NCBI RefSeq assembly: GCF_013315815.1
Contig: NZ_CP046051.1
Coordinates: 1,735,501 to 1,799,500, forward strand
Length of the DNA: 64,000 bases
Direction of reading: 5' to 3'
Source of the DNA: Caproicibacterium lactatifermentans
Lineage (GTDB): Bacteria; Bacillota; Clostridia; Oscillospirales; Acutalibacteraceae
Both the position numbers and the translations under genes were made by a program. The notes beneath the pieces are model-generated. The model searched no databases. It had not been told where the DNA came from and saw only the letters and a program-made list of their open reading frames with translations. Shown here one piece after another: positions 8,815 through 17,553 of the stretch. Position 1 is the first letter of the stretch. Every line of letters begins with the position of its first letter.

Positions 8815-9854
8815 AAGGACTATTAAAAGTGCTGTCACCGTTTGCGCCGGACCAGTCTGGTGCCGTGGCGGCGCTCTATGAGCTTGGCGGCCTTATCGTC
8901 ATCTGTGACGCGGGCGGCTGCACGGGAAACATCTGCGGATTCGATGAACCGCGCTGGTTCCAGAAAAAAAGCGCTGTTTTCAGCGCCGGTCTGCGGGATA
9001 TGGACGCTATCCTTGGCCGGGACGACAAACTGATTGCCAAACTAAGCGCCGTCGCCGCGGACATGCAGGCCCATTTCGCCGCTGTCATCGGCACTCCTGT
9101 TCCTGCTGTTATCGGTACGGATTTTCGGGCACTGAAACGCATGGGAGAAAGACAGACCGGCCTGCCGGTTTTGACAGTCGAAACAACCGGCACGGGGCTG
9201 TATGACACCGGTGAGGAAGCAGCCCTGCTGCAGCTGTTCCAAACCTTTGCCGTCAGCGCCTTCCCCGTGGAAAAGGGCATGCTCGGTGTTCTGGGCGCTA
9301 CGCCGCTGGACCTCAGCAGTCTGTCTGCCGCGGAGCAGCTGATGGATGCCTGCCGGCAAAAAGACTGGCAGAAGGTACACTGCTACGGAATGGGCAGCGG
9401 TTTTGACGCGGTATGCCATGCTTCCGCCGTGGAGCGAAACTTGGTTGTTTCCCCTGCCGGACGAAAAGCCGCCCAATACCTTCAAAAAACATTTGGTACA
9501 CCTTACACAGTATGCTGTCCGCTGCCATGCACACACCCGGAAAACCTTTCCTCCCTGCACGGCAAGCGTGTGCTGATTATCCACCAGCAGGTACTGGCAA
9601 ACACTTTGCGGGACAATATCCGGAAGGCGACAGACGCGGATGTAACGGCTGCCTCCTGGTTCATGATGGACGATTCTCTGCGGGAAAAGCAGGACCTCTT
9701 TTTCACCGATGAACAGCAGTTCCAGGAAACCGTGATGCAGGGCGGCTATGACGTCATTTTCGGCGACCGTGTTCTGCGGCGCGCATTGCCCGCGTACACA
9801 GGGAGCTGGATAGACCTGCCGCATTTTGCCGTATCGGGAAGGCTGATAACATGA
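8811..9854 (+). CDS. nitrogenase component-1-like (NifK-like) protein, set 2
   Basis: A 347-aa NifK-like protein aligning without gaps with the set 1 partner over the first 105 residues (ALYELGG, DAGGC, DEPRW, DMDAILG, GTDF). Only C37 of the three candidate cluster Cys is kept; position 19 is Val and position 93 is Ile. C32 and C42 are extra. With C70, D93 and C130 of its partner this suggests a 3Cys-1Asp [4Fe-4S] cluster rather than a P-cluster (inference from by-eye alignment). Its ATGA overlap leads directly into hypF, linking the reductase to Fe(CN)2CO synthesis. Confidence 0.8.
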   Translation: MKGLLKVLSPFAPDQSGAVAALYELGGLIVICDAGGCTGNICGFDEPRWFQKKSAVFSAGLRDMDAILGRDDKLIAKLSAVAADMQAHFAAVIGTPVPAVIGTDFRALKRMGERQTGLPVLTVETTGTGLYDTGEEAALLQLFQTFAVSAFPVEKGMLGVLGATPLDLSSLSAAEQLMDACRQKDWQKVHCYGMGSGFDAVCHASAVERNLVVSPAGRKAAQYLQKTFGTPYTVCCPLPCTHPENLSSLHGKRVLIIHQQVLANTLRDNIRKATDADVTAASWFMMDDSLREKQDLFFTDEQQFQETVMQGGYDVIFGDRVLRRALPAYTGSWIDLPHFAVSGRLIT

Positions 9855-12184
9855 AACAAAAAGCAGAGATTCTTTCCCAGCGGATTCGTGTATTCGGTGT
9901 GGTACAAGGCGTTGGGTTCCGCCCCTTTGTCAGCCGTACCGCGCGGCGGGTGGGCATTACCGGCAGCGTCACCAACAAAGGTTCTTTCGTGGAAATACAG
10001 GCCCATGGCACCAAAGAAGCATTGCAGGCGTTTCTGCGCTGTCTGCGGCAGGACGCACCGGAACGGTCCGACATTTTGAAAATAGAAGTGACCGCTTCCT
10101 CCGCACTGCCGGAAAGCAGCTTTGAGATTATCAGCAGTGCTAAAGAATCCAGCGACATTTTTGTACCGCCGGATATTGCCGTGTGCAAAACGTGCAGCAA
10201 GGAACTGTTTGACAAACACAACCGCCGCTATTTACACCCGTTTATTAACTGCACCGCCTGCGGTCCCCGGCTGACCATTCTGGACATCATGCCGTACGAC
10301 CGGGAACGCACCAGCATGGGAAAATTCCCGATGTGTAAAAAATGTGAGCAAGAATACACCCACCCGCAAACCAGACGATATGATGCCCAGCCGGTATGCT
10401 GCAATGACTGCGGTCCGCAGGTGTACCTAATGGGCAGGCCTGAACGCGGCGCAGACGCCATTATACAGACTCGCCGTGCCATTATGGACGGAAAAATTGC
10501 GGCGGTAAAGGGAATCGGCGGTTTTCACCTGTGCTGTGACGCTAAAAATGAAACGGCTGTCCGCCGTCTGCGGCAGCTGAAGCACCGCCCCGCAAAGCCG
10601 TTTGCCGTTATGTTCCGTGACCTTTCCGCGGCAAAGGAGAACTGCTGTATTTCGCCAAAGCAGGCTGACATTTTGGACGGCTGTCAAAAACCGATTCTCC
10701 TGCTGGACCGAAAACCGGAAAGCACGCTTACCAAGCAGACGGCACCGGGCAATCCCCGGATAGGCTCCATGCTCCCCTATGCACCGCTGCAGCTGCTGCT
10801 GTTTACTTATCCGGACGGCGTTGCCATGACGGACAGCCTGATTATGACCAGCGGAAATGTTTCGGGAGCGCCCATCTGCAAATGTGACGCGGACGCCGCC
10901 GCCGAACTGTCCGGCTTTTGTGATGTCATACTGTCCCATAACCGCGATATTCTCACGCGGGCGGACGATTCCGTTATGGATTTTCTGGAGGACAAGCCCT
11001 ACATGATACGGCGTTCCCGCGGATACGCTCCCCTGCCGTTTCTGCTCTCTGCTCCGCTTCATGGGCAGGTGCTCGGCATTGGCGGCGAACTGAAAAACAC
11101 GTTCTGCATTGGGAAAAACAGCCTCTTTTATCCCTCAGCATATGTCGGTGATATGGCGGACATCCGCACGGTGGAAGCCCTAAAAGAGTCTATTTCCCGT
11201 ATGGAAACACTGCTGGAGGCTTCCCCGCAGGTGGTCGCGTGCGACCTGCACCCCAAGTACAATACCGTTCGTATGGCAGAAGAAATGGGTTTGCCGGTCA
11301 TGCGGGTACAGCACCATTTTGCCCATATTGTTTCCTGCCTGGCGGAAAATGACTGCTCGGATGAAGTCATCGGCGTTTCCTTTGACGGCACCGGTTACGG
11401 GACAGACGGAACCATCTGGGGCGGCGAGTTTCTGCGCGCCTCTTACGGTGGATTTACACGGCTGGGATGTATCCAGCCTTTTCTGCAGGTTGGCGGCGAT
11501 GCTTCCGCGCGGGAAGGCTGGCGCATTGCCGTTTCCATGCTGCACCATCTTTTCCCGGAAGATACCCCCCGCCGCATACAGGCACTCGGCCTTTGCAGTG
11601 CACAGCAGGCGCAGGTCGTTATGCGCATGGCTGACCAAAACCTCAACAGCGTGCCGTCCACCAGTACGGGCCGTCTGTTTGACGCGGTTAGCGCCATTTT
11701 GGGTATTCGCACATCTTCCACTTTTGAGGGAGAAGCCTCCTGCGCACTGGAATTTTCCGCGGAAGCGTACCAAAAACAGCATCTGCGGCTGTCTGCTGAC
11801 AGCTTTTCTTATTCTGAACCGCTGCTGCGCAGCACGCAAAAAGGATTTGTGTTGTGTACCGACCGGCTGGTAGGCTGGCTGACACAACAGCGGCTTGCCG
11901 GGGAAGATACTGGAAAACTTGCGTATGCTTTTCATATTCTGCTGGCAGATATGGTCTGCCAAGGGTGCCGAAAAATCCGGCAGGATACGGAACTTTCCAT
12001 ATGTGCCCTAAGCGGTGGTGTGTTCCAAAACCGCCTATTGACCGGTCTTTGTGCCACCCGCCTGCGCGATGCTGGGTTTCGGGTTTTGCTGCACAGTATG
12101 GTTCCGCCAAATGACGGCGGCCTTGCGTTGGGCCAGGCGACTGCCGCCATGTATCTGTTAAATAAAGAACGAAATGATAAATAG
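9851..12184 (+). CDS. hypF: HypF, carbamoyltransferase for CN ligand synthesis
   Basis: A 777-aa cytosolic enzyme of full family length. It has an N-terminal acylphosphatase domain (VQGVGFRPFV, about residues 18-27), two zinc-finger CxxC pairs (CTAC and CKKC, about 133-185), a YrdC-like domain, and a Kae1-like C-terminal domain with HHFAH near residue 491 and the SGGVFQN motif. It uses carbamoyl phosphate and ATP to transfer a carbamoyl group to the C-terminal Cys of HypE, the source of the CN ligands in Fe(CN)2CO. It starts inside the stop of the NifK-like gene and is followed after 13 nt by hypC. Confidence 0.96.
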   Translation: MKQKAEILSQRIRVFGVVQGVGFRPFVSRTARRVGITGSVTNKGSFVEIQAHGTKEALQAFLRCLRQDAPERSDILKIEVTASSALPESSFEIISSAKESSDIFVPPDIAVCKTCSKELFDKHNRRYLHPFINCTACGPRLTILDIMPYDRERTSMGKFPMCKKCEQEYTHPQTRRYDAQPVCCNDCGPQVYLMGRPERGADAIIQTRRAIMDGKIAAVKGIGGFHLCCDAKNETAVRRLRQLKHRPAKPFAVMFRDLSAAKENCCISPKQADILDGCQKPILLLDRKPESTLTKQTAPGNPRIGSMLPYAPLQLLLFTYPDGVAMTDSLIMTSGNVSGAPICKCDADAAAELSGFCDVILSHNRDILTRADDSVMDFLEDKPYMIRRSRGYAPLPFLLSAPLHGQVLGIGGELKNTFCIGKNSLFYPSAYVGDMADIRTVEALKESISRMETLLEASPQVVACDLHPKYNTVRMAEEMGLPVMRVQHHFAHIVSCLAENDCSDEVIGVSFDGTGYGTDGTIWGGEFLRASYGGFTRLGCIQPFLQVGGDASAREGWRIAVSMLHHLFPEDTPRRIQALGLCSAQQAQVVMRMADQNLNSVPSTSTGRLFDAVSAILGIRTSSTFEGEASCALEFSAEAYQKQHLRLSADSFSYSEPLLRSTQKGFVLCTDRLVGWLTQQRLAGEDTGKLAYAFHILLADMVCQGCRKIRQDTELSICALSGGVFQNRLLTGLCATRLRDAGFRVLLHSMVPPNDGGLALGQATAAMYLLNKERNDK

Positions 12185-12197
12185 GAGGATATTTTCT

Positions 12198-12404
12198 ATG
12201 TGTGTTGGTTTATCTGCAAGAGTCATAGACGTAAATGACGGAACTGCACTGATTGACGCTTCCGGCGCCAAACGCAGAATCTCCGCGGAACTGATTGATG
12301 ACCTGGAGCCGGGTGACTATGTCATGGTGCATGCCGGCATTGCCATTGCAAAAATCACAGACAGCGACCAGGACGAAACAAACAAAATCATGGAGAAGCT
12401 GTAA
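12198..12404 (+). CDS. hypC: HypC/HypG-family chaperone
   Basis: A 68-aa HypC. The ATG at 12198 gives the essential N-terminal Met-Cys (MCVGLSARV), and AGGAGG lies 9 nt upstream; the open frame from 12174 is therefore not the start. HypC binds the iron with HypD during Fe(CN)2CO assembly and hands it to the target apoenzyme. The PGDYVMVHAGIAI segment is the conserved second half. Its stop overlaps the hypD ATG by one base (TAATG). The target enzyme here is unknown because no hydrogenase large subunit is present. Confidence 0.95.
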   Translation: MCVGLSARVIDVNDGTALIDASGAKRRISAELIDDLEPGDYVMVHAGIAIAKITDSDQDETNKIMEKL

Positions 12405-13459
12405 TGGAAAACTCTGTTTCAGAAGCAAAGGACATCATCACCTCCTACCATGGACCGAATCTGCGCATTATGGAGGTGTGCGGCACCCATACCCATGAAA
12501 TTTTTCGGCTGGGTATCCGCAAGCTGCTGCCGGAAAGCATTCGTCTGATTTCCGGCCCGGGCTGTCCGGTATGCGTTACACCGGTCGGCTATATTGATGA
12601 AGCAATTCTGCTAGCGCTCAAGCATCACGCCGTCATTTGCACATTCGGCGACCTTATCCGCGTGCCAGGCAGTGAGATGAGCCTTGCTGGTGCCCGGCAG
12701 CAGGGCGCGGAAATTAAAATGGTCTATTCCCCGCTCGACTCGGAAGAATATTCCAAGGAACACCCGGAAAAGAACGTGGTTTTCCTTGCGGTCGGTTTTG
12801 AAACCACTACACCGGCGGCGTGTCTAGCCGTGAAAAAGGCCCGGAAAGATGGCCTTCAAAATTATTCCCTGCTGGTAGCAAACAAAACCATGCCAAACGC
12901 CTACCTGGCCCTAAAGGACAGCGCTGACGCTTTCCTGTACCCCGGCCATGTCAATGCCATTGCGGGAACCGCTGTGTGTGAAGAACTGGTAAAGGAGGGC
13001 ATTTCCGGCGTTGTCACGGGCTTTACAGCTGGGGAACTGCTGACAGCTCTGGCCGTAATCTTAAAGCTTTCCGCCGCTGGAAAGCCGTTTTTCCGTAACT
13101 GCTACCCGCGTGTTGTTCGGCCAGATGGAAACCCCGCTGCACAGGCCGTTATGCGGGAAGTAATGGAACCATGCGACACGGAATGGCGTGGGCTGGGCAT
13201 TATCAGGGGTTCCGGCCTGCGGCTGCGGGAACCCTACCACAGCTTTGACGCACGGCTGCGCTATGCACTGCCGAAAATTACGGGACACAGCAGCCTGCTG
13301 TGCCGCTGCGGCGAAGTGTTACAGGGAAAGTGTCGCCCCAATGACTGCAAAGTGTTCGGCACGGGCTGCACACCGCAGCACCCCATTGGCGCTTGCATGG
13401 TTTCCAATGAAGGCGCCTGCTCGGCATACTATCAATACGGAGGAACAGAAAATGGATAA
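12404..13459 (+). CDS. hypD: HypD, Fe(CN)2CO scaffold
   Basis: A 351-aa Fe-S protein that forms the HypCD scaffold on which the Fe(CN)2CO group is built. C26 in EVCGTHTH, C54 and C57 in GPGCPVC, and the C-terminal Cys cluster (CRCGEVLQGKC, NDCKVFGTGC) that binds a [4Fe-4S] are all present, so it should be functional. It overlaps hypE by 8 nt. It acts in the cytosol with HypC, HypE and HypF. Confidence 0.97.
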   Translation: MENSVSEAKDIITSYHGPNLRIMEVCGTHTHEIFRLGIRKLLPESIRLISGPGCPVCVTPVGYIDEAILLALKHHAVICTFGDLIRVPGSEMSLAGARQQGAEIKMVYSPLDSEEYSKEHPEKNVVFLAVGFETTTPAACLAVKKARKDGLQNYSLLVANKTMPNAYLALKDSADAFLYPGHVNAIAGTAVCEELVKEGISGVVTGFTAGELLTALAVILKLSAAGKPFFRNCYPRVVRPDGNPAAQAVMREVMEPCDTEWRGLGIIRGSGLRLREPYHSFDARLRYALPKITGHSSLLCRCGEVLQGKCRPNDCKVFGTGCTPQHPIGACMVSNEGACSAYYQYGGTENG

Positions 13460-14456
13460 TACAGTTACACTGGCACACGGTGCCGGCGGAAAGCAGACTT
13501 CTCAGCTGATAGACAGCGTTTTCAAAGCACATTTTGCAAATCCGGACTTTACCGCAGATGACGCCGCTGTTCTGCAGGTGGACAGCGGCCGCCTCGCCTT
13601 TACAACCGATGGCTTTATTGTTTCCCCCTACGAATTTCCGGGTGGAAACATTGGCAAGCTGAGCATCTGCGGCACAGTTAACGACTTGTCCTGCATGGGC
13701 GCAAAGCCGCTGTATCTTGCCTGCTCCTTTGTGATTGAGGAGGGATTCCCACTGGATAAGCTGGAGGAAATCGCCGCCGCTATGGAAAAGACCGCAAAGG
13801 AAGCGGGCGTCCGCATTGTAGCTGGTGACACAAAAGTTGCCGGAAAAGGACAGGTGGATCATATCTTTATCACCACCACAGGCATTGGTCGCCTGATGGA
13901 CTGCGCGCATACTTCCGGAAAATATGCAAAGCCTGGCGATGCTGTTATTGTCACTGGTGACATTGGCCGCCATGGCTGTGCCATTCTGCTGGCACGCAAC
14001 GAGTTTGGCATTGATGCGGACGTCACCAGCGACTGCGCACCGCTGTGGGGCACCGTAAAAAAGATGTTCGACACCACCGACCAAATCCATGTTGTCCGCG
14101 ACGCAACCCGCGGCGGCGTAGGCACCGTGCTGTATGAAATTGCCGACCAAAGCCATGTTGGCATTCAGCTGGATGCCCAAAAGATTCCGGTCGCCGGGGA
14201 GGTTTCCGGTGTATGCGGTATGTTGGGGCTGGAGCCGCTCTACCTTGCCTGTGAGGGCCGCTTAGTGGTCTTTGTGCCGAAAGAGCAGGCACAGGCGGTG
14301 GTGGATACCCTGCATCAGTGCCCGTATTCCAAAAATGCTGCTGTTATCGGCGAAGTAACCGCCGATATGCCCGGCAAAGTGGTAATGAAAACAGAAATTG
14401 GTTTGCAGACACTGCTGCCTCAGCCAGGCGGCGAGCTGCTGCCCCGCATCTGCTGA
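13452..14456 (+). CDS. hypE: HypE, cyanide-forming dehydratase
   Basis: A 334-aa AIR-synthase-like ATPase. I take the ATG at 13452, inside the end of hypD, with AGGAAC upstream; the longer open frame from 13188 is antisense to nothing and merely overlaps hypD. The N-terminal HGAGGK, the DDAAV, VAGDTKV and DATRGGVGT segments and the C-terminal PRIC are intact. The final Cys receives the carbamoyl group from HypF and is dehydrated to thiocyanate. It is the last gene of the operon; a terminator follows at 14478-14533. hypA and hypB (nickel insertion) are missing. Confidence 0.97.
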   Translation: MDNTVTLAHGAGGKQTSQLIDSVFKAHFANPDFTADDAAVLQVDSGRLAFTTDGFIVSPYEFPGGNIGKLSICGTVNDLSCMGAKPLYLACSFVIEEGFPLDKLEEIAAAMEKTAKEAGVRIVAGDTKVAGKGQVDHIFITTTGIGRLMDCAHTSGKYAKPGDAVIVTGDIGRHGCAILLARNEFGIDADVTSDCAPLWGTVKKMFDTTDQIHVVRDATRGGVGTVLYEIADQSHVGIQLDAQKIPVAGEVSGVCGMLGLEPLYLACEGRLVVFVPKEQAQAVVDTLHQCPYSKNAAVIGEVTADMPGKVVMKTEIGLQTLLPQPGGELLPRIC

Positions 14457-14477
14457 ACAGAACATCCTTACATAAAG

Positions 14478-14533
14478 AACAGCACTCGACATATTCCGGC
14501 GAACCTTCCGCCGAAAAATCGGGTGCTGTTTTT
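14478..14533. terminator. bidirectional terminator between hypE and panD
   Basis: Arms AACAGCACTC (14478-14487) and GGGTGCTGTT (14521-14530) enclose a loop that itself has a short CGGCGAA/TTCCGCCG stem. A T run follows on the plus strand, and the element can also serve the converging pan operon. Confidence 0.75.
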
Positions 14534-14561
14534 CGTGAAATGCTTTTTATAAAAAGGTCAG

Positions 14562-14927
14562 TCAGTCGCAGTTTTCACGGCTGCAGACAGCATTGCTGCT
14601 GTTGACAAAAACAACCTTTGGTGTAAAGTTCTCCGCTTCCTGCTCACTCATCTGGCAGTAGCACATAATAATGACCTTGTCACCGCGGTTCATTAGTTTA
14701 GCGCCCGCACCGTTAATGCAGATGATGCCGCTTCCTTGCTTTCCGGCAATGACATAAGTCACCAGCCGGTTTCCGTTGTCGATATCGGCAATCTGTACCT
14801 GCTCATATTCTCGGATACCGGCAGCGTCCATCAGGCTTTTGTCAATGGTAATACTGCCGACATAGTTGATATCCGCCTGCGTGACGGTCGCGCGGTGAAT
14901 TTTTGCTTTCAGCATATGCAGCTCCAT
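14562..14927 (-). CDS. panD: PanD, aspartate 1-decarboxylase
   Basis: Pyruvoyl-dependent enzyme that makes beta-alanine for pantothenate, 121 aa. The self-cleavage site Gly24-Ser25 (YVGSITI) is present, with K9 ([13 protein letters not shown]) and the later [10 protein letters not shown] segment. The start at 14927 lies directly after the panC stop with AAAGGAG 10 nt upstream; the longer frame to 14966 would overlap panC. It is the last gene of the DUF2520-panB-panC-panD operon. The C-terminal tail is Cys- and Asn-rich (CSRENCD). Confidence 0.96.
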   Translation of the reverse strand: MELHMLKAKIHRATVTQADINYVGSITIDKSLMDAAGIREYEQVQIADIDNGNRLVTYVIAGKQGSGIICINGAGAKLMNRGDKVIIMCYCQMSEQEAENFTPKVVFVNSSNAVCSRENCD

Positions 14928-14928
14928 G

Positions 14929-15804
14929 TTATACGTTCTCCTTTCCACCCAAAATGGTATTATCAATCAGCCGTGTGCTTCCAAAACGGACAGCGACCGC
15001 TGCCAGTGCCCGTTTCCCCGGCTCTATTTTTTCTATTTTATCCAATGTGTCGGTGTCCACCACTTCCACATACTCAATGTCAGACAGTGGCTGCGCGGAA
15101 ATCTCCTGCCGAATAACTTTCTTCAGCTTTTCTGCCGAAGTGTGGTCCGCCGTACTGCCGGCGAAAAAGTCACGTGCTTTCTGCAGGCCGCGGCTTAAAG
15201 AAAGCGCCTGCTGGTGCTGCTCTGGTGTCAAGTAAATGTTACGCGAGCTTTTTGCCAAGCCATCCGCTTCCCGAACAATGGGGCAGGGAACAATTTTGAC
15301 CGGGATGTGTAAATCACGCACCATTTTTTTAACAACAACAACCTGCTGTGCGTCCTTCTGTCCGAAATAGGCGCGGTCCGGCTGTACGATATGGAACAGT
15401 GTGCAGACAATGGTGGTAACTCCCTTAAAGTGAATTGGGCGGGAAGCACCGCAGAGTTTATGGGTGGTTTCTCCCTTGACTTCCACCTCCGTAGAAGCAC
15501 CCGGCACATAAATTTCACTCGCATCCGGGTGAAAGACAATATCGGCACCCGCCTCTTCGGCAGCTTTGCAGTCACGGTCAATGTCCCGCGGATATTTGTC
15601 ATAATCTTCATTGGAGCCAAACTGTGTTGGATTGACAAAGTCACTGACGACGACCAAGTCATTCTGTTCTTTTGCTTTACGGATAAGAGACTGATGTCCC
15701 TCATGCAGATATCCCATGGTTGGGACAAGACCGAGTGTCTTGTCTTTTCGGCCGAGTGCTTTCAGTTCCTGCCGCAGCTGTGCAATCGTTGTTACCAGTT
15801 TCAT
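14929..15804 (-). CDS. panC: PanC, pantothenate synthetase
   Basis: ATP-dependent ligase joining pantoate and beta-alanine, 291 aa. The nucleotide-binding motifs [10 protein letters not shown] (about residues 28-37) and the KSSRN loop (KMSKS-like) are intact, and YFGQKDAQQ is the pantoate-binding region. The ATG at 15804 has AGGGAG 8 nt upstream and is preferred over the GTG at 15813, which nearly touches that site. It lies 5 nt after panB and 1 nt before panD. Confidence 0.97.
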   Translation of the reverse strand: MKLVTTIAQLRQELKALGRKDKTLGLVPTMGYLHEGHQSLIRKAKEQNDLVVVSDFVNPTQFGSNEDYDKYPRDIDRDCKAAEEAGADIVFHPDASEIYVPGASTEVEVKGETTHKLCGASRPIHFKGVTTIVCTLFHIVQPDRAYFGQKDAQQVVVVKKMVRDLHIPVKIVPCPIVREADGLAKSSRNIYLTPEQHQQALSLSRGLQKARDFFAGSTADHTSAEKLKKVIRQEISAQPLSDIEYVEVVDTDTLDKIEKIEPGKRALAAVAVRFGSTRLIDNTILGGKENV

Positions 15805-15809
15805 TTTTC

Positions 15810-16664
15810 TCACTCCCTGTTTCCCACCGCATTCTGCAGCTTTTCCAAAACGGCATCGTCCATGGTAAAGGTATTCTTCCTTTCCGGAAAACGCTGCTCC
15901 TGTACATCACTGACATACTGGGCAATCGCGCCAGACATACTCTCTTTCATGTGGGCATACTGCTTCACAAATTTCGGTACAAAATCGTCAAACATGCCCA
16001 GCATATCATTGACAACCAAAATCTGTCCGTCACAGCAGCGGCCCGCACCGATGCCAATCGTCGGCACATGGACTTTTTCTGTAATCAGCTTTGCCAGCCC
16101 CTCCGGCACGGACTCCAGTACAATGGCAAAAACGCCGGCCTCTTCCAGTGCTTGTGCATCGGCAATCATATTCCTTGCCGCGGCTTCCTCTTTGCCCTGT
16201 ACTTTAAAGCCGCCGAAAAGGTTGACAGACTGCGGCGTTAGACCGATATGGCCCATCACCGGGATTTGTGCGTGAATAATTGCACGGACGACCGGCACCA
16301 TGTCGCGGCCGCCTTCCAGCTTTACCACGTCGGCACCGCCCTCCTGCACCAGCCGTCCCGCATTGCGTACAGCCTCTTCTGTACTGATTTGATACGAAAG
16401 GAACGGCATATCGCCTACCACCATTGCCCGCTTTACCCCGCGGGACACGCACCGGCAGTGGTAGACCATCTGGTCCACTGTAACCGGAAGTGTGGAGTCG
16501 TTGCCCTGCATGACCATGCCAAGTGAGTCCCCTACGAGAATTGCATCCACACCGCCGGCATCCACGATTTTTGCCATGGAATAGTCGTACGCGGTCAGCA
16601 TACTGATTCTTTCCTTGTTCTCTTTCGCTTTCTGAAATGATTTTACGGTGAATCTACTATTCAT
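15810..16664 (-). CDS. panB: PanB, ketopantoate hydroxymethyltransferase
   Basis: A 284-aa TIM-barrel enzyme converting alpha-ketoisovalerate to ketopantoate with methylene-THF. The metal and substrate segments ILVGDSLGMV, GDMPF and the catalytic Glu in IVLESVPE are visible. I choose ATG 16664, with AAAGGAGG 8 nt upstream; a GTG at 16673 overlaps that site. It overlaps the DUF2520 gene by 8 nt. Confidence 0.97.
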   Translation of the reverse strand: MNSRFTVKSFQKAKENKERISMLTAYDYSMAKIVDAGGVDAILVGDSLGMVMQGNDSTLPVTVDQMVYHCRCVSRGVKRAMVVGDMPFLSYQISTEEAVRNAGRLVQEGGADVVKLEGGRDMVPVVRAIIHAQIPVMGHIGLTPQSVNLFGGFKVQGKEEAAARNMIADAQALEEAGVFAIVLESVPEGLAKLITEKVHVPTIGIGAGRCCDGQILVVNDMLGMFDDFVPKFVKQYAHMKESMSGAIAQYVSDVQEQRFPERKNTFTMDDAVLEKLQNAVGNRE

Positions 16665-17553
16665 TGCTGCCACCTCCTTTTAAAATTCGGCGAAAAGTTT
16701 CCGCCTGTTCGTGGCTCAGTCTTTCTCCTTCTTCCGCAAATGCAACCGTTTTCTCCGCCAGCGCCCGGTACCATGCCGCGTCCTGCGGCATGGCGTGCTG
16801 TATCGCGCGGCAGTGTGCCGCGACTGTGTCATAATCTGCGCGTACAATAGGACCGGTCAGCGCCTGCAGGGTCCCTTTTTCACGAATGTTTTTCAGGGTA
16901 CCGTCAATCAGCGGCAGCACCGCCTCAAAAAGGGTATCCTGGTCCATGCCGGCCGCCTGCATAAAGCGCATTCCACTGTTCAGCAAAGTAACCAGATAGT
17001 TGGAAATCACACAGGCACCCGTGTGGTAAAGGGGTTTGTCACGCGTTGAGATTTTGCTGCAGCTTCCGCCCGTCTGCCCTAAAATCTGCCGGACCGCCTG
17101 CAGTGCCTTTGGCGTGCCCTCTGCGCTGAAATGCGTTTTCTCCAGCATTTCCGCACTGATTTCCGGATTTCCAAAGCTCTGCAGCGGGTGCAGGCTGCCG
17201 ACAGGACAGCCTGCGGCGGAAAGGCATGCAAGGCAGGTGGAAGCGTGCGCACCGCTGACGTGCAGCCAAACTTTGTCCTGCCAGTCCGAATGTGTGGACA
17301 GCAGTGCCGCCGCCTCTTCGTCCACCGCCGGCAGTGCATGGTCCGGTGTCGTCAAAAATAAGACGCTGCTTTCTTTGGCGACATCCTCCATGCGGTAGAA
17401 CCATTTACCGCCGGTTAAGGCAGCTGCCTCCTGTGCGGATGCCGCTGTCCGACTGCTGTACCCGGACAGTGTCAGCCCATGATGAACAAAGTATAGGCCC
17501 AGTGCCTGTCCAACTTTTCCCGCACCGATAAATCCGATTTTCAGTTTTCTCAT
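16657..17553 (-). CDS. Rossmann-fold and DUF2520 protein of the pan operon
   Basis: About 298 aa from the ATG at 17553, where a dinucleotide-binding GFIGAGKVGQALG begins. An N-terminal NAD(P)-binding domain (residues 1-130) is followed by a DUF2520 helical domain with the LHPLQSFG motif and the HTGACVISNYL segment. The shape resembles ketopantoate or pyrroline-5-carboxylate reductases. In an operon with panB, panC and panD but no panE, a role as ketopantoate reductase is a reasonable guess (inference). The frame extends to 17655, but that part has no ribosome binding site and overlaps leader hairpins, so I leave it out. Confidence 0.85.
   Translation of the reverse strand: MRKLKIGFIGAGKVGQALGLYFVHHGLTLSGYSSRTAASAQEAAALTGGKWFYRMEDVAKESSVLFLTTPDHALPAVDEEAAALLSTHSDWQDKVWLHVSGAHASTCLACLSAAGCPVGSLHPLQSFGNPEISAEMLEKTHFSAEGTPKALQAVRQILGQTGGSCSKISTRDKPLYHTGACVISNYLVTLLNSGMRFMQAAGMDQDTLFEAVLPLIDGTLKNIREKGTLQALTGPIVRADYDTVAAHCRAIQHAMPQDAAWYRALAEKTVAFAEEGERLSHEQAETFRRILKGGGSNE

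Noticed and set aside
9042..9824. 260-codon minus-strand open frame
   Set aside because: Antisense to the NifK-like gene, which matches a known superfamily.
3549..9854. True nitrogen-fixing nifHDK
   Set aside because: D- and K-like subunits are too short, a FeMo-cofactor His is not visible and nifB/E/N are missing.
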